Both the position numbers and the translations under genes were made by a program. Positions 9,987 to 16,101 of a stretch of 16,101 nucleotides of DNA are shown here, in pieces; within the stretch, counting starts at the first letter, position 1; the number at the start of each line of letters is the position of its first letter. Source of the stretch: Geminicoccaceae bacterium (GTDB lineage: Bacteria > Pseudomonadota > Alphaproteobacteria > Geminicoccales > Geminicoccaceae); contig JAPJRA010000022.1 in NCBI GenBank assembly GCA_030824835.1, forward strand, positions 1-16,101, in the 5' to 3' direction. Under the pieces are notes generated by a model. That model did no database searches. It worked only from the letters and a program-made list of their open reading frames with translations, and was not told the origin of the DNA.

Positions 9987-10912
9987 CCCTGGAAGCCGTC
10001 ATCCCGATCCTGCTCACCATCATCAGCGCGGCCACGCCGCTGCTGCTGGCCGGCATCGGCGAGCTCGTAACCGAGCGCTCGGGTGTGCTCAACCTCGGTG
10101 TCGAGGGCATGATGCTGGCAGGGGCGGTCACCGCCTTCGCGGTGACCTTCGCCAGCGGCAGCTACACGCTGGGCATCCTCGCCGCAGCGCTGGCCGGCAT
10201 GGCCATGGCCTTCGTCTTCGGCGTCCTCACGCTGACCCTGGTCAGCAATCAGGTGGCCACCGGCCTGGCGCTGACCCTGTTCGGCCTCGGCCTCAGCGCG
10301 CTCCTCGGCGCCGGCTTCGTCGGCTCGCCCATCGCACCGCTGCCCAAGCTCGCCATCCCGGGCCTGTCCTCCATCCCCGTTCTCGGGCCGGTGCTCTTCC
10401 ATCAGGATGCGCTGGTCTACCTGTCGGTGGCGCTGACCGTGGGCGTCGCTTGGTTTCTCAAGCGGACGCGTGGCGGCATGATCCTGCGCGCCTGTGGCGG
10501 CTCCGACGTGTCGGCGCATTCGATCGGCTACGACGTCATCCGCATCCGCTACTATGCGGTCCTCTTCGGCGGCCTGTGCGCGGGCCTGGGCGGCGCCTTC
10601 CTGTCGCTCGCCTACACGCCGATGTGGGTCGAGAACATGACGGCGGGCCGCGGCTGGATCGCGCTGGCGCTGGTCGTGTTCGCCTCCTGGCGCCCCTTGC
10701 GCCTGCTGGCGGGCGCCTACCTGTTCGGCGGCGTCACCATCCTGCAGCTCTACGTTCAGGGCATGGGCGGGATCGGCGTCCCGGCGCAGGTGATGTCGAT
10801 GCTGCCCTACCTCGCCACCATCGTCGTGCTGACCGTCATCTCGGCCGGGTCGGTGCGCGGACGGCTGGATGCGCCGGCCTGCCTCGGCAAGCCGTTCCGG
10901 CCGGCGACGTGA
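9983..10912 (+). CDS. ABC importer permease 2 (NupQ/YufQ-like, BPD_transp_2 family)
   Basis: This is a 309-residue inner-membrane permease, the shorter half of the channel. Seen: ERSGVLNLGVEGMML (31-45), the hallmark of this permease class, long hydrophobic segments through most of the chain, and a coupling loop around ACGGSDVSAHSIGYDV. The ATG is in an ATGA overlap with permease 1. The gap to the binding-protein gene is 32 bp with no internal terminator. The family is shared with sugar permeases, but the pair of unequal permeases, the fused ATPase and the BMP-type binding protein together point to a nucleoside/nucleobase importer. Confidence 0.94.
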   Translation: MTLEAVIPILLTIISAATPLLLAGIGELVTERSGVLNLGVEGMMLAGAVTAFAVTFASGSYTLGILAAALAGMAMAFVFGVLTLTLVSNQVATGLALTLFGLGLSALLGAGFVGSPIAPLPKLAIPGLSSIPVLGPVLFHQDALVYLSVALTVGVAWFLKRTRGGMILRACGGSDVSAHSIGYDVIRIRYYAVLFGGLCAGLGGAFLSLAYTPMWVENMTAGRGWIALALVVFASWRPLRLLAGAYLFGGVTILQLYVQGMGGIGVPAQVMSMLPYLATIVVLTVISAGSVRGRLDAPACLGKPFRPAT

Positions 10913-10944
10913 TAGACAAGCTCACCAAGAGGGAGACCAACGAC

Positions 10945-12027
10945 ATGTCCTTGCTGATCCGGCGCCGGGGCTTCGTGCTCGGCACCGCCGCGACCGGGCT
11001 GGGCCTCGCGGCCGGTGTCCGGCCGACCTACGCCGACGACCCGCTCAAGGTGGGCTTCATCTATGTCGGCCCCGCCAGCGACAATGGCTGGACCTACCGC
11101 CACGACGTGGCGCGCAAGGAGGTCGAGGCGGCGTTCCCGGGCAAGGTCACCACGACCGCGGTCGAGAGCGTGGCCGAGGGCCCGGACGCCGAGCGCGTGA
11201 TCCGTCAGCTGGCCTCGACCGGCCACGGGCTGATCTTCACGACCTCGTTCGGCTTCATGAACCCGACGCTGAAGGTGGCTAAGCAGTTCCCGAACGTTAA
11301 GTTCGAGCACGCCACCGGCTACCAGGTGGCGCCCAACGTCGCCGTCTACAACGCGCGCTTCTACGAAGGCCGGGCCGTGATCGGCACCATGGCCGGCATG
11401 ATGAGCAAGTCCGGCGTCGTCGGCTATATCGGCTCCTTCCCGATCCCCGAGGTCGTGATGGGGATCAACGCCTTCACGCTCGCCGCACAGAAGATCAACC
11501 CGAACATCCAGACTAAGGTGGTCTGGGTCAATTCGTGGCACGATCCCGGCAAGGAAGGCGATGCCGCCAAGACCCTGATGGACCAGGGTGCGGACATAAT
11601 CTCGCAGCACACCGACAGCGCCGCACCGCTGCAGCAGGCAGAGCAGCGCGGCATGCACGGCTTCGGCCAGGCGGCCGACCAGAGCGCCTTCGCTCCCAAG
11701 GGGCAGCTGACGGCGATCATCGACAACTGGGGGCCGTATTACATCCAGCGTACCCAGGCGGTGCTGGACGGCACCTGGCAATCGCACAATGTCTGGTACG
11801 GCCTCAAGGAGGGCATGGTCAGCATGGCGCCTTATGGGCCGGACGTCCCAGCCGATGTCGCGGCGGCAGTCGATACGGTCAAGGCCGAGATCATCGCGGG
11901 CACGCGGCATCCGTTCACCGGCCCGATCCTCGACCAGACCGGGGCCGAGAGGGTCGGCGCAGGGCTGACCATCCCGGATGCCGACCTCGCCAAGATGGAC
12001 TGGTACGTCAAGGGCGTGCAGGCCTGA
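10945..12027 (+). CDS. BMP-family periplasmic substrate-binding protein with Tat-like signal
   Basis: This is the extracytoplasmic receptor of the importer, 360 residues, of the BMP/PnrA basic membrane protein family (Peripla_BP type I fold), whose characterised members bind purine nucleosides. Seen: N-terminal RRRGFVLG followed by a weakly hydrophobic stretch and a likely cleavage site after TYA (residue 30). This resembles a twin-arginine signal, and there is no lipobox cysteine, so it is soluble rather than a lipoprotein. Ligand-region motifs include SDNGWT, GFMNP, YIGSFPIPEV, VNSWHDPGKE and QHTDS. The start is supported by GAGGGAG 9 nt upstream, the strongest ribosome site of the importer genes, which fits the need for excess receptor. 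It is the last gene before a 13-bp hairpin. The exact ligand is not readable from sequence. Confidence 0.93.
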   Translation: MSLLIRRRGFVLGTAATGLGLAAGVRPTYADDPLKVGFIYVGPASDNGWTYRHDVARKEVEAAFPGKVTTTAVESVAEGPDAERVIRQLASTGHGLIFTTSFGFMNPTLKVAKQFPNVKFEHATGYQVAPNVAVYNARFYEGRAVIGTMAGMMSKSGVVGYIGSFPIPEVVMGINAFTLAAQKINPNIQTKVVWVNSWHDPGKEGDAAKTLMDQGADIISQHTDSAAPLQQAEQRGMHGFGQAADQSAFAPKGQLTAIIDNWGPYYIQRTQAVLDGTWQSHNVWYGLKEGMVSMAPYGPDVPADVAAAVDTVKAEIIAGTRHPFTGPILDQTGAERVGAGLTIPDADLAKMDWYVKGVQA

Positions 12028-12035
12028 CATGCGAA

Positions 12036-12066
12036 GCCGCACCCTCTCGGGATGAGAGGGTGCGGC
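12036..12066. terminator. Strong hairpin between the purine operon and the convergent DUF1328 gene
   Basis: GCCGCACCCTCTC (12036-12048) pairs perfectly with GAGAGGGTGCGGC (12054-12066) around the 5-nt loop GGGAT. It starts 8 nt after the binding-protein stop and lies 19 nt beyond the stop of the convergent gene, so it is placed to terminate both. There is no T-tract on either side, so it may act with Rho or mainly protect the 3' end. Confidence 0.7.
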
Positions 12067-12085
12067 GCGGGATCTACCTAGCAGG

Positions 12086-12265
12086 TCAGACGGCGGGCGG
12101 TGCCCGGCCGCGCGACACATGCATGATCAGGCTGATAACCAGCAAGACGAGGAAGACGAAGAACAGGATCTGCGCAATGCCTGCCGATGCGGAGGCAATG
12201 CCACCGAAGCCGAACAGGCCGGCGACCAAGGCTACGACCAAGAACAACAATGCCCAATACAACAT
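12086..12265 (-). CDS. Small membrane protein of the DUF1328 (YtjA) family
   Basis: This is a 59-residue protein made of two hydrophobic helices (about 4-24 and 30-49) joined by [11 protein letters not shown], ending in a short basic tail (HVSRGRAPP). The opening [13 protein letters not shown] and the FGFGGIA turn are characteristic of the DUF1328 family, whose molecular role is unknown but which is widespread in proteobacteria and often stress-induced. AAGGAG lies 9 nt upstream of the ATG at 12265. A match to an EcfG-type promoter lies 63-88 nt upstream, which agrees with stress control. It converges on the purine operon and is probably unrelated to purine use. Confidence 0.88.
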   Translation of the reverse strand: MLYWALLFLVVALVAGLFGFGGIASASAGIAQILFFVFLVLLVISLIMHVSRGRAPPAV

Positions 12266-12327
12266 CGTGGGTGCTCCTTGACCTGTTTTGTGGCACTTGG
12301 CGTGGCCAAGGCCGCTATGCGGATAAG

Positions 12328-12353
12328 AACGCAGCTAGGGTCATTTCGGTTCC
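12328..12353 (-). promoter_or_regulatory. EcfG (general stress sigma factor)-type promoter for the DUF1328 gene
   Basis: On the minus strand GGAAC (12353-12349) and CGTT (12331-12328) are separated by exactly 17 nt. GGAAC-N16/17-CGTT is the established consensus for the alphaproteobacterial EcfG/RpoE2/SigT sigma factors. Start of transcription would fall near 12321, giving a leader of about 55 nt before the DUF1328 ATG. Both elements match fully, and the downstream gene family is a plausible stress target. Confidence 0.65.
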
Positions 12354-12480
12354 CGACCGGCTAGCAGTGTGATATTCAATGTCTGCTTGGCTCTGGCCCG
12401 CAATGGTCGTGCCGACTGTCTGCCATCACGGATGACAGCACGGCATTTGAGTCGGTTACCGGGTGCTGAAGGAGGGCTTG

Positions 12481-12723
12481 CTAGCGGCCGACGCCGGCTC
12501 GGGCATCCAGGAGGCGCTTCTCACGCCGCGTCAGCATATTGCGTGCGATCACCCACGCCAGCGGTGCCGCGATGAGCAGGCTCAGCGCGGCGGCACCATA
12601 ATACAAGCCGGCGGCGACCTCGAAGTCACGCACCACGCCAGGCAGCAGGGCGATCAAGATAGCCAAGGCACCGAAGGTCACGGCGGCGACGGGCAGGTAG
12701 GCCAGGGCAGCGAGTTTGAGCAT
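12481..12723 (-). CDS. Unrecognised small two-helix membrane protein
   Basis: This is an 80-residue protein I cannot assign to a named family. It has two clear hydrophobic segments (about 5-30 and 38-63) separated by a short loop with Arg-Asp-Phe-Glu, then a strongly charged tail (RNMLTRREKRLLDARAG) that would lie in the cytoplasm. I chose the ATG at 12723 because GGAGGTGA sits directly upstream of it; the ATG at 12738 lies within that sequence and has no site of its own. The stop is TAG at 12481. It is about 215 bp upstream of the DUF1328 gene on the same strand. A partial EcfG-like motif precedes it, so it might be a second stress-type envelope protein, but that is a guess. Confidence 0.7.
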   Translation of the reverse strand: MLKLAALAYLPVAAVTFGALAILIALLPGVVRDFEVAAGLYYGAAALSLLIAAPLAWVIARNMLTRREKRLLDARAGVGR

Positions 12724-12768
12724 CGCACTCACCTCCATGTTCGAGGCGAAATCAAACCTTCCCTAATC

Positions 12769-12794
12769 AAGTCGTCGGCCATCGGTTTGGTTCC
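12769..12794 (-). promoter_or_regulatory. Degenerate EcfG-like promoter before the 80-residue membrane protein
   Basis: On the minus strand a perfect GGAAC (12794-12790) is followed after 17 nt by ACTT (12772-12769), matching only the TT of the CGTT -10 element. RpoE2 sites in rhizobia tolerate such variation. It lies about 46 nt upstream of the ATG at 12723. Weak evidence. Confidence 0.3.
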
Positions 12795-12830
12795 GATAGC
12801 CGGCCCCGGCCTCGAATCGGCAGCGAGCAG

Positions 12831-13121
12831 ATGAGGGGGATCGCCCCGAGGCGGGTGGAGTTTAGCTGCGGCCTATACACGGCGCCGGACCCGCAAGATC
12901 GTCTGGAGCGGAAACGACGGCTGCACGAGGAGCACGGCTTCACGGCGGTCAGGCTGAGCTCGCACCGGCGTGACCTGCACGATGCGGTATGCTGGGCGAT
13001 CGACCGCTATCTGCCGAAGGACGCCCGCCAATGTGTGAGCCGCCGGACAGCAGACGGCCCCGAGCGATTGCCCGGGGCCGTTCCGATGTCATCAACGGAA
13101 AACGAAGCGCGCGCCCTGTGA
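12831..13121 (+). CDS. Doubtful hypothetical protein (96 residues)
   Basis: The reading frame is open for 96 codons, and its first two thirds look protein-like: charged helical stretches, G/C-rich third positions, and a segment HGFTAVRLSSHRRDLHDAVC. I recognise no family. Against it: the ribosome site is weak (GAGCAG directly before the ATG), the last 25 codons run through two GC-rich hairpins, and Arg and His content is high as in chance frames of GC-rich DNA. No minus-strand gene competes for this interval, so it is listed as possible. If not real, 12831-13096 is a non-coding gap with no other recognised content. Confidence 0.3.
   Translation: MRGIAPRRVEFSCGLYTAPDPQDRLERKRRLHEEHGFTAVRLSSHRRDLHDAVCWAIDRYLPKDARQCVSRRTADGPERLPGAVPMSSTENEARAL
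13054..13081. terminator. GC-rich hairpin in the gap before the phasin 3' end
   Basis: ACGGCCCCG (13054-13062) pairs with CGGGGCCGT (13073-13081), a 9-bp stem with a 10-nt loop. Only TT follows on the plus strand and no T-run on the minus strand, so terminator function is uncertain. It lies inside the doubtful 96-codon frame and 26 nt from a second hairpin. Confidence 0.4.
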
Positions 13122-13135
13122 CCGCGGGCGCGCGC
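13096..13135 (-). terminator. Intrinsic terminator of the phasin gene
   Basis: Read on the minus strand, GCGCGCGCCC (13135-13126) pairs perfectly with GGGCGCGCGC (13116-13107) around a 9-nt loop, followed at once by the T-rich TTCGTTTTCC (13106-13097). It begins 23 nt after the phasin stop. A 10-bp all-GC stem and T-rich tail fit a Rho-independent terminator. Confidence 0.72.
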
Positions 13136-13158
13136 GACCTTCGATCCGTTGCAGCTGC

Positions 13159-13524
13159 TTAGGCGGCGACCGACTTCAGCTCGGTGACGGTGGCCTGGCC
13201 ACGCTCGGTCAGAAGCTCGGCGACGCGCTTCTGGGCCGCGACCGCGAGGTCCACGACCTCCTTGGCGACCGAGGCGGCCTTCTCGCCGGCGGCCTTCACG
13301 GTCTCGACCTTAGGCAGCTCCTTGCTCTCGACCGCAGCCTTGGCCTCGGCCACGGCGCCCTCGACGTAGCCGTACTGCACCTTGGCGATCGCCTCGGCGG
13401 CACCGAGAAGCACGGTCTGCGCCTCATGGGCGGCGGCGAGATTGGCCTTCTGCACCGCGAACAGCGCGTCCAGGTCGAACTTCGGGAGCTTAAATTCAGG
13501 CATGGGAAATGCAGGCTTGGCCAT
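13159..13524 (-). CDS. Phasin family protein (polyhydroxyalkanoate granule-associated)
   Basis: Phasins coat intracellular polyhydroxyalkanoate granules and control their size and number. This one has 121 residues. Seen: a proline- and phenylalanine-rich start (PAFPMPEFKLPKFD), a helical core with VQKANLAAAHEAQTVLLGAA (24-43) and EAIAKVQYGYVEGA typical of the alphaproteobacterial Phasin_2 group, then a long alanine/lysine/glutamate-rich amphipathic helix of coiled-coil character. The ATG at 13524 has GAGGA 9 nt upstream; the in-frame ATG at 13557 would add 11 residues but sits just 1 nt beyond the candidate -10 element, so it is unlikely. It has its own promoter and terminator, so it is monocistronic. 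No PHA synthase or depolymerase is in the window. Confidence 0.88.
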   Translation of the reverse strand: MAKPAFPMPEFKLPKFDLDALFAVQKANLAAAHEAQTVLLGAAEAIAKVQYGYVEGAVAEAKAAVESKELPKVETVKAAGEKAASVAKEVVDLAVAAQKRVAELLTERGQATVTELKSVAA

Positions 13525-13557
13525 CAGGGCTGTCCTCGGCTTGTTGCGATGCACCAT

Positions 13558-13586
13558 AGATAGGGGCTATCACTGCCAATAATCAA
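13558..13586 (-). promoter_or_regulatory. Candidate sigma70-type promoter of the phasin gene
   Basis: On the minus strand TTGATT (13586-13581) and CTATCT (13563-13558) are 17 nt apart, placing the transcription start about 25 nt before the ATG at 13524. The surrounding 13560-13794 gap is clearly richer in A+T than the genes on either side and shows no protein-like frame. An imperfect inverted repeat, TGGATGA (13687-13693)/TCATCCA (13723-13729), lies further upstream. Confidence 0.4.
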
Positions 13587-13794
13587 GAGGGCTTTGCTGC
13601 ATTGCGAAGATGTTTTCATCAATGCACGATCCCCATCAGCCCCGTTGCATGGCGGACACGGTCAGGAAAAGCACTGGTATCATCACTGGATGAATTCGCC
13701 AGGCCCTTACCAGGCTTGGTGATCATCCATTGGATTGGCAGCAAGCATTCAGTCGTTTGCGCTGCGTCGCAGCATAGGCTTGAACGAAGAGATA

Positions 13795-14406
13795 CTATCG
13801 AGGGATCCTTTTTCCACCAGTCAGCCAGCCGGCGACGAAGCCGCCGGCATGCGCCGCATAAGCAATCGGGCTATCGCGGAGCACGAGCACGCCCACCAAG
13901 TTGAAACCAATGAAGAACAAGCCATAGACCAGCACCGCCTGATCGAGGTGCCCGAAACCGCGACCGACGCGCAATTGGCGCAAGGACCAGCCGATCAGCG
14001 CCGCCACCGATGCCGAAGCGCCGATGAGAATCGCGTCGCCGCCCACCGCATATTGCACTGCAGCATGCGTGGCCGCGCCCGCGATGGAGCCTGCCAGCAG
14101 CAACATGACCAGGGCCCGGGCACCATGCCGGCGCTCGACCAGGGGTGCCAGGATCACCACGCCCAGCAGGTTGCCCACCAGATGCATCATGCTGGCGTGC
14201 AACAGGCCATAGGTCACCGCGCCGACGAGCCAAGGCACCGGATTCGCGCGCGGGTCGAAGGACAGCCACACCAGCATCGGCCAATTCAGGGCCGGAATCA
14301 GGCTCGCCACGTAGCATAGGATCAGCAGCGCTGCGGTGACCTTGGTCGCCGGCGGCAGGTTGACGATGGGCGGTGACCGCCGGCCGGCGGGAGGCCTGGA
14401 ATACAT
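13795..14406 (-). CDS. Rhomboid-family intramembrane serine protease
   Basis: Rhomboids cleave transmembrane segments of membrane proteins within the bilayer. This 203-residue, about six-helix protein shows the family layout: HLVGNLLGVVILAPLVE (75-91) with the conserved His and Asn of helix 2, the nucleophile in GASAS (Ser131, fitting GxSx although most relatives have GASG), and the catalytic His186 in AAHAGGFVAG. Both catalytic residues are present, so it is predicted active. The ATG at 14406 shares one base with the stop of the hydrolase gene (TGATG), implying re-initiation; there is no separate ribosome site. A longer in-frame start inside the hydrolase gene is rejected because that extension is an arginine-rich shadow. 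Substrate unknown. Confidence 0.9.
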   Translation of the reverse strand: MYSRPPAGRRSPPIVNLPPATKVTAALLILCYVASLIPALNWPMLVWLSFDPRANPVPWLVGAVTYGLLHASMMHLVGNLLGVVILAPLVERRHGARALVMLLLAGSIAGAATHAAVQYAVGGDAILIGASASVAALIGWSLRQLRVGRGFGHLDQAVLVYGLFFIGFNLVGVLVLRDSPIAYAAHAGGFVAGWLTGGKRIPR

Positions 14407-15320
14407 CAGCTGCGCAGGAACGCCGCGATTTCGTCGATCGCCCGCTGCGCGTCCGCGACCAATCCGGCCATCTGCAGGAAGCCGTGGACCATGCCCGGGT
14501 AGCAGCGGTAGTGCACCTCCACCCCGGCAGCTTCGAGCCGCTGCGCATAGGCTTCGGCCTCGTCCCGCAGGCTGTCGTACTCGGCCGCGATGATCAGGGC
14601 CGGCGGCAGACCACCCAGATCGGCGGCCCACAGCGGCGACAGCCGCGCCTCACGCAGATCGGCGCCGGTGCCGGCATACTGGCGATAGTACCAGGCGAGG
14701 TCTGCGCGCGGCACGAGGCACTCGGTCTCCAACATGGCGATCGAGGGGAACGACAGGGTGAGGTCGGTGACCGGCTGCAACAGGATCTGGCGGGTGATCG
14801 TCACCAAATCCAAGGAGCGGCCGAGCAGGGCTACCACGGCCGCGAGATTGCCACCGGCGCTCTCACCGCAGACGGCGAACCCGTCGGCCGAGCCTCCCAA
14901 CTCTGCGGCGTGCGCATGGGCCCAGCTCGTGGCTGCCAGGACGTCGTCGAGCGCGGCTGGAAACGGGTGCTCGGGTGCCAGACGGTAAGCCACGGAGATC
15001 GTGATGCGGCCCGTGGACTGGGCGAGACGGCGGCAGAACGCGTCCGTCTCGGCGAGCCCGCCCTTCACCCAGCCGCCGCCATGGAAGTACATCAGCAGGG
15101 CCGGGGAGGGTGCCGCCTGCGGATGGTAGACGCGAACCGGCACGTCTTCGACCAGGCGGTCCTCGACGGCGACCACTGGAACGGGTGGGCCGGTGAGAGC
15201 GGGCGTCCACAGCTTGGCGAAGCCATCGCGCACGGCGGCAATGGGCATCTCCCACTGCTGCGCCGTGGTATGCGCGAGCTTGGTCTCGATCAGCCGCGCC
15301 AATGGTGGTGCGAGCGGCAT
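14406..15320 (-). CDS. Alpha/beta hydrolase of the hormone-sensitive lipase (HSL) family
   Basis: This is a 304-residue cytoplasmic carboxylesterase/lipase-type enzyme. Seen: oxyanion-hole motif HGGG (80-83), nucleophile elbow GESAGG (Ser154), acid Asp249 in EYDSLRDE, and His279 in GMVHGF, so the triad is complete. SVAYRLAPEHPFPAALDD (109-126) is the hallmark of the HSL (family IV) esterases, and the length is typical. Physiological substrate cannot be told; members act on short-chain esters, and the phasin neighbourhood is not enough to claim a polyester substrate. It starts 25 bp after leuD with no obvious ribosome site and overlaps the rhomboid gene by one base, so leuD, the esterase and rhomboid are probably co-transcribed. 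Confidence 0.92.
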   Translation of the reverse strand: MPLAPPLARLIETKLAHTTAQQWEMPIAAVRDGFAKLWTPALTGPPVPVVAVEDRLVEDVPVRVYHPQAAPSPALLMYFHGGGWVKGGLAETDAFCRRLAQSTGRITISVAYRLAPEHPFPAALDDVLAATSWAHAHAAELGGSADGFAVCGESAGGNLAAVVALLGRSLDLVTITRQILLQPVTDLTLSFPSIAMLETECLVPRADLAWYYRQYAGTGADLREARLSPLWAADLGGLPPALIIAAEYDSLRDEAEAYAQRLEAAGVEVHYRCYPGMVHGFLQMAGLVADAQRAIDEIAAFLRS

Positions 15321-15345
15321 GATGCAGCCGAAGCCGGGCTGGCGC

Positions 15346-15966
15346 TCAGGCGGCGCGGTAGAGCCACGGTGCGCTGGCGCGCTGGCCCTGCTCGAAACGA
15401 TCGATGGTCGCCGCCTGCTGCAGCGTCTCGCTGATCTCGTCGAGCCCGTTCAGCAGCTTGTGGCGATGGCTGGGGTCGAGGTCGAAGGGGATCGGCTCGT
15501 TGCCCATCGGGCGATGGATCAGATGCTGCTCGAGATCCACGGTGAAGGTGGGGTCGACGGCGACCTCGGCCTCGTGGATCAGCAGATCGCACTCGTCCTT
15601 GCTGAGCACGATCGGCAGGATGCCGTTCTTGAAGCAGTTGCTGTAGAAGATGTCCGCGAAGCTCGGGGCGATCACGCAGCGGATGCCGAAATCGAGCAGC
15701 GCCCAGGGTGCGTGCTCCCGGCTGCTGCCGCAGCCGAAGTTCTCGCCGGCGATCAGGATCTGGGCGTTGCGCCAGGGCTCACGGTTCAAGATGAACTCGG
15801 GATGCTCGGCGCTGTCCTCGCGGTAGCGCATCGATTCGAACAGCGCCACGCCCAGGCCCGTGCGCTTGATCGTCTTCAGCCACTTGGCCGGGATGATCAT
15901 GTCCGTGTCGATGTTGGCCATCGGCAGGGGTGCTGCGATACCGGTGAGCTTGGTGAAGGGCTGCAT
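15346..15966 (-). CDS. leuD: 3-isopropylmalate dehydratase small subunit
   Basis: LeuD pairs with LeuC to isomerise 2-isopropylmalate to 3-isopropylmalate in leucine biosynthesis. The 206-residue length is normal. Seen: the start [20 protein letters not shown] and TD, with IIPAKWLK behind it; the substrate-loop motif [13 protein letters not shown] (74-86); and [16 protein letters not shown] (103-118). All are diagnostic of LeuD rather than aconitase or homoaconitase domains. The ATG at 15966 matches the family start, though no good ribosome site precedes it and the frame stays open, without protein-like content, to the window edge. leuC is not seen and leuB does not follow; instead an esterase and a rhomboid gene do. 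Confidence 0.96.
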   Translation of the reverse strand: MQPFTKLTGIAAPLPMANIDTDMIIPAKWLKTIKRTGLGVALFESMRYREDSAEHPEFILNREPWRNAQILIAGENFGCGSSREHAPWALLDFGIRCVIAPSFADIFYSNCFKNGILPIVLSKDECDLLIHEAEVAVDPTFTVDLEQHLIHRPMGNEPIPFDLDPSHRHKLLNGLDEISETLQQAATIDRFEQGQRASAPWLYRAA

Positions 15967-16101
15967 GGGGCGGCTCGACTGGTTGCGGGTGGGGCAGGAT
16001 TGGGGGGCGTTTTGTCGTCTATGCCAGAAAACTTCCAGTCCGGAGTGAGGGCGGGCCCGGGCCGGCTGCGGCGGTACGAGTTCTGGAGCAGCTCCGCTGC
16101 C
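15967..16101. other. Region upstream of leuD to the window edge
   Basis: These 135 bases hold no recognised gene. A plus-strand frame opening with ATG at 16021 stays open for 27 codons to the edge and could be the start of a divergent gene, but it lacks a clear ribosome site and resembles no family. The GC-rich stretch around 16050-16075 may carry leader structure for leuD; no leucine-rich leader peptide is visible. Confidence 0.3.

Noticed and set aside
13590..13606. TTTGCTGCATTGCG before the phasin gene as a PhaR-type operator
   Set aside because: PhaR sites described in Rhodobacter and Paracoccus have a CTGC-N3/4-GCAG symmetry that this sequence does not complete.
15967..16101. N-terminal extension of LeuD to the window edge
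   Set aside because: The frame is open for 45 codons, but the translated content is not protein-like and LeuD proteins begin at the residue corresponding to the ATG at 15966.

Overview
The window is high-GC DNA that looks like an alphaproteobacterial chromosome. The support is a split xanthine dehydrogenase (XdhA, XdhB, XdhC) of proteobacterial type, a phasin, a YtjA/DUF1328 stress-type membrane protein, and a promoter-like motif matching the alphaproteobacterial general-stress sigma factor EcfG (GGAAC-N17-CGTT). The genus cannot be named from sequence reading alone.

Layout. (1) 1-542, minus strand: the N-terminal 180 residues of a PotA/FbpC-type ABC transporter ATPase, running off the left edge. 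(2) 543-869: a divergent intergenic control region. (3) 870-12027, plus strand: a tightly packed nine-gene purine operon. It encodes 5-hydroxyisourate hydrolase (uraH), an NCS2-family urate/xanthine permease, xanthine dehydrogenase small and large subunits and maturation factor (xdhA, xdhB, xdhC), then a complete BMP/Nup-type ABC importer (double-NBD ATPase, two permeases, Tat-type substrate-binding protein). Six of the eight junctions are 4-11 bp overlaps or gaps of about 30 bp; the largest gap is 36 bp. A 13-bp hairpin follows the last gene. (4) 12086-13524: small genes, mostly minus strand. These are the DUF1328 protein, an unrecognised 80-residue two-helix membrane protein, a doubtful plus-strand ORF, and a phasin with its own terminator and candidate promoter. 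(5) 13795-15966, minus strand: leuD, an HSL-family alpha/beta hydrolase and a rhomboid protease in a likely operon.

How the genes work together. The BMP/Nup importer probably brings in purine nucleosides or nucleobases, and the NCS2 permease brings in urate or xanthine. XdhAB, matured by XdhC, oxidises hypoxanthine and xanthine to urate, and UraH acts one step later on 5-hydroxyisourate. The intervening urate oxidase, OHCU decarboxylase and guanine deaminase are not in this window, so they must lie elsewhere or be replaced. The importer substrate is inferred from context and family.

No rRNA, tRNA, CRISPR array, insertion sequence or phage gene was seen. I did not find a convincing new type of system. 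The points most worth checking are the operon with a missing urate-oxidase step, the EcfG-type promoter, the unrecognised small genes around 12.4-13.1 kb, and the leuD-esterase-rhomboid coupling.
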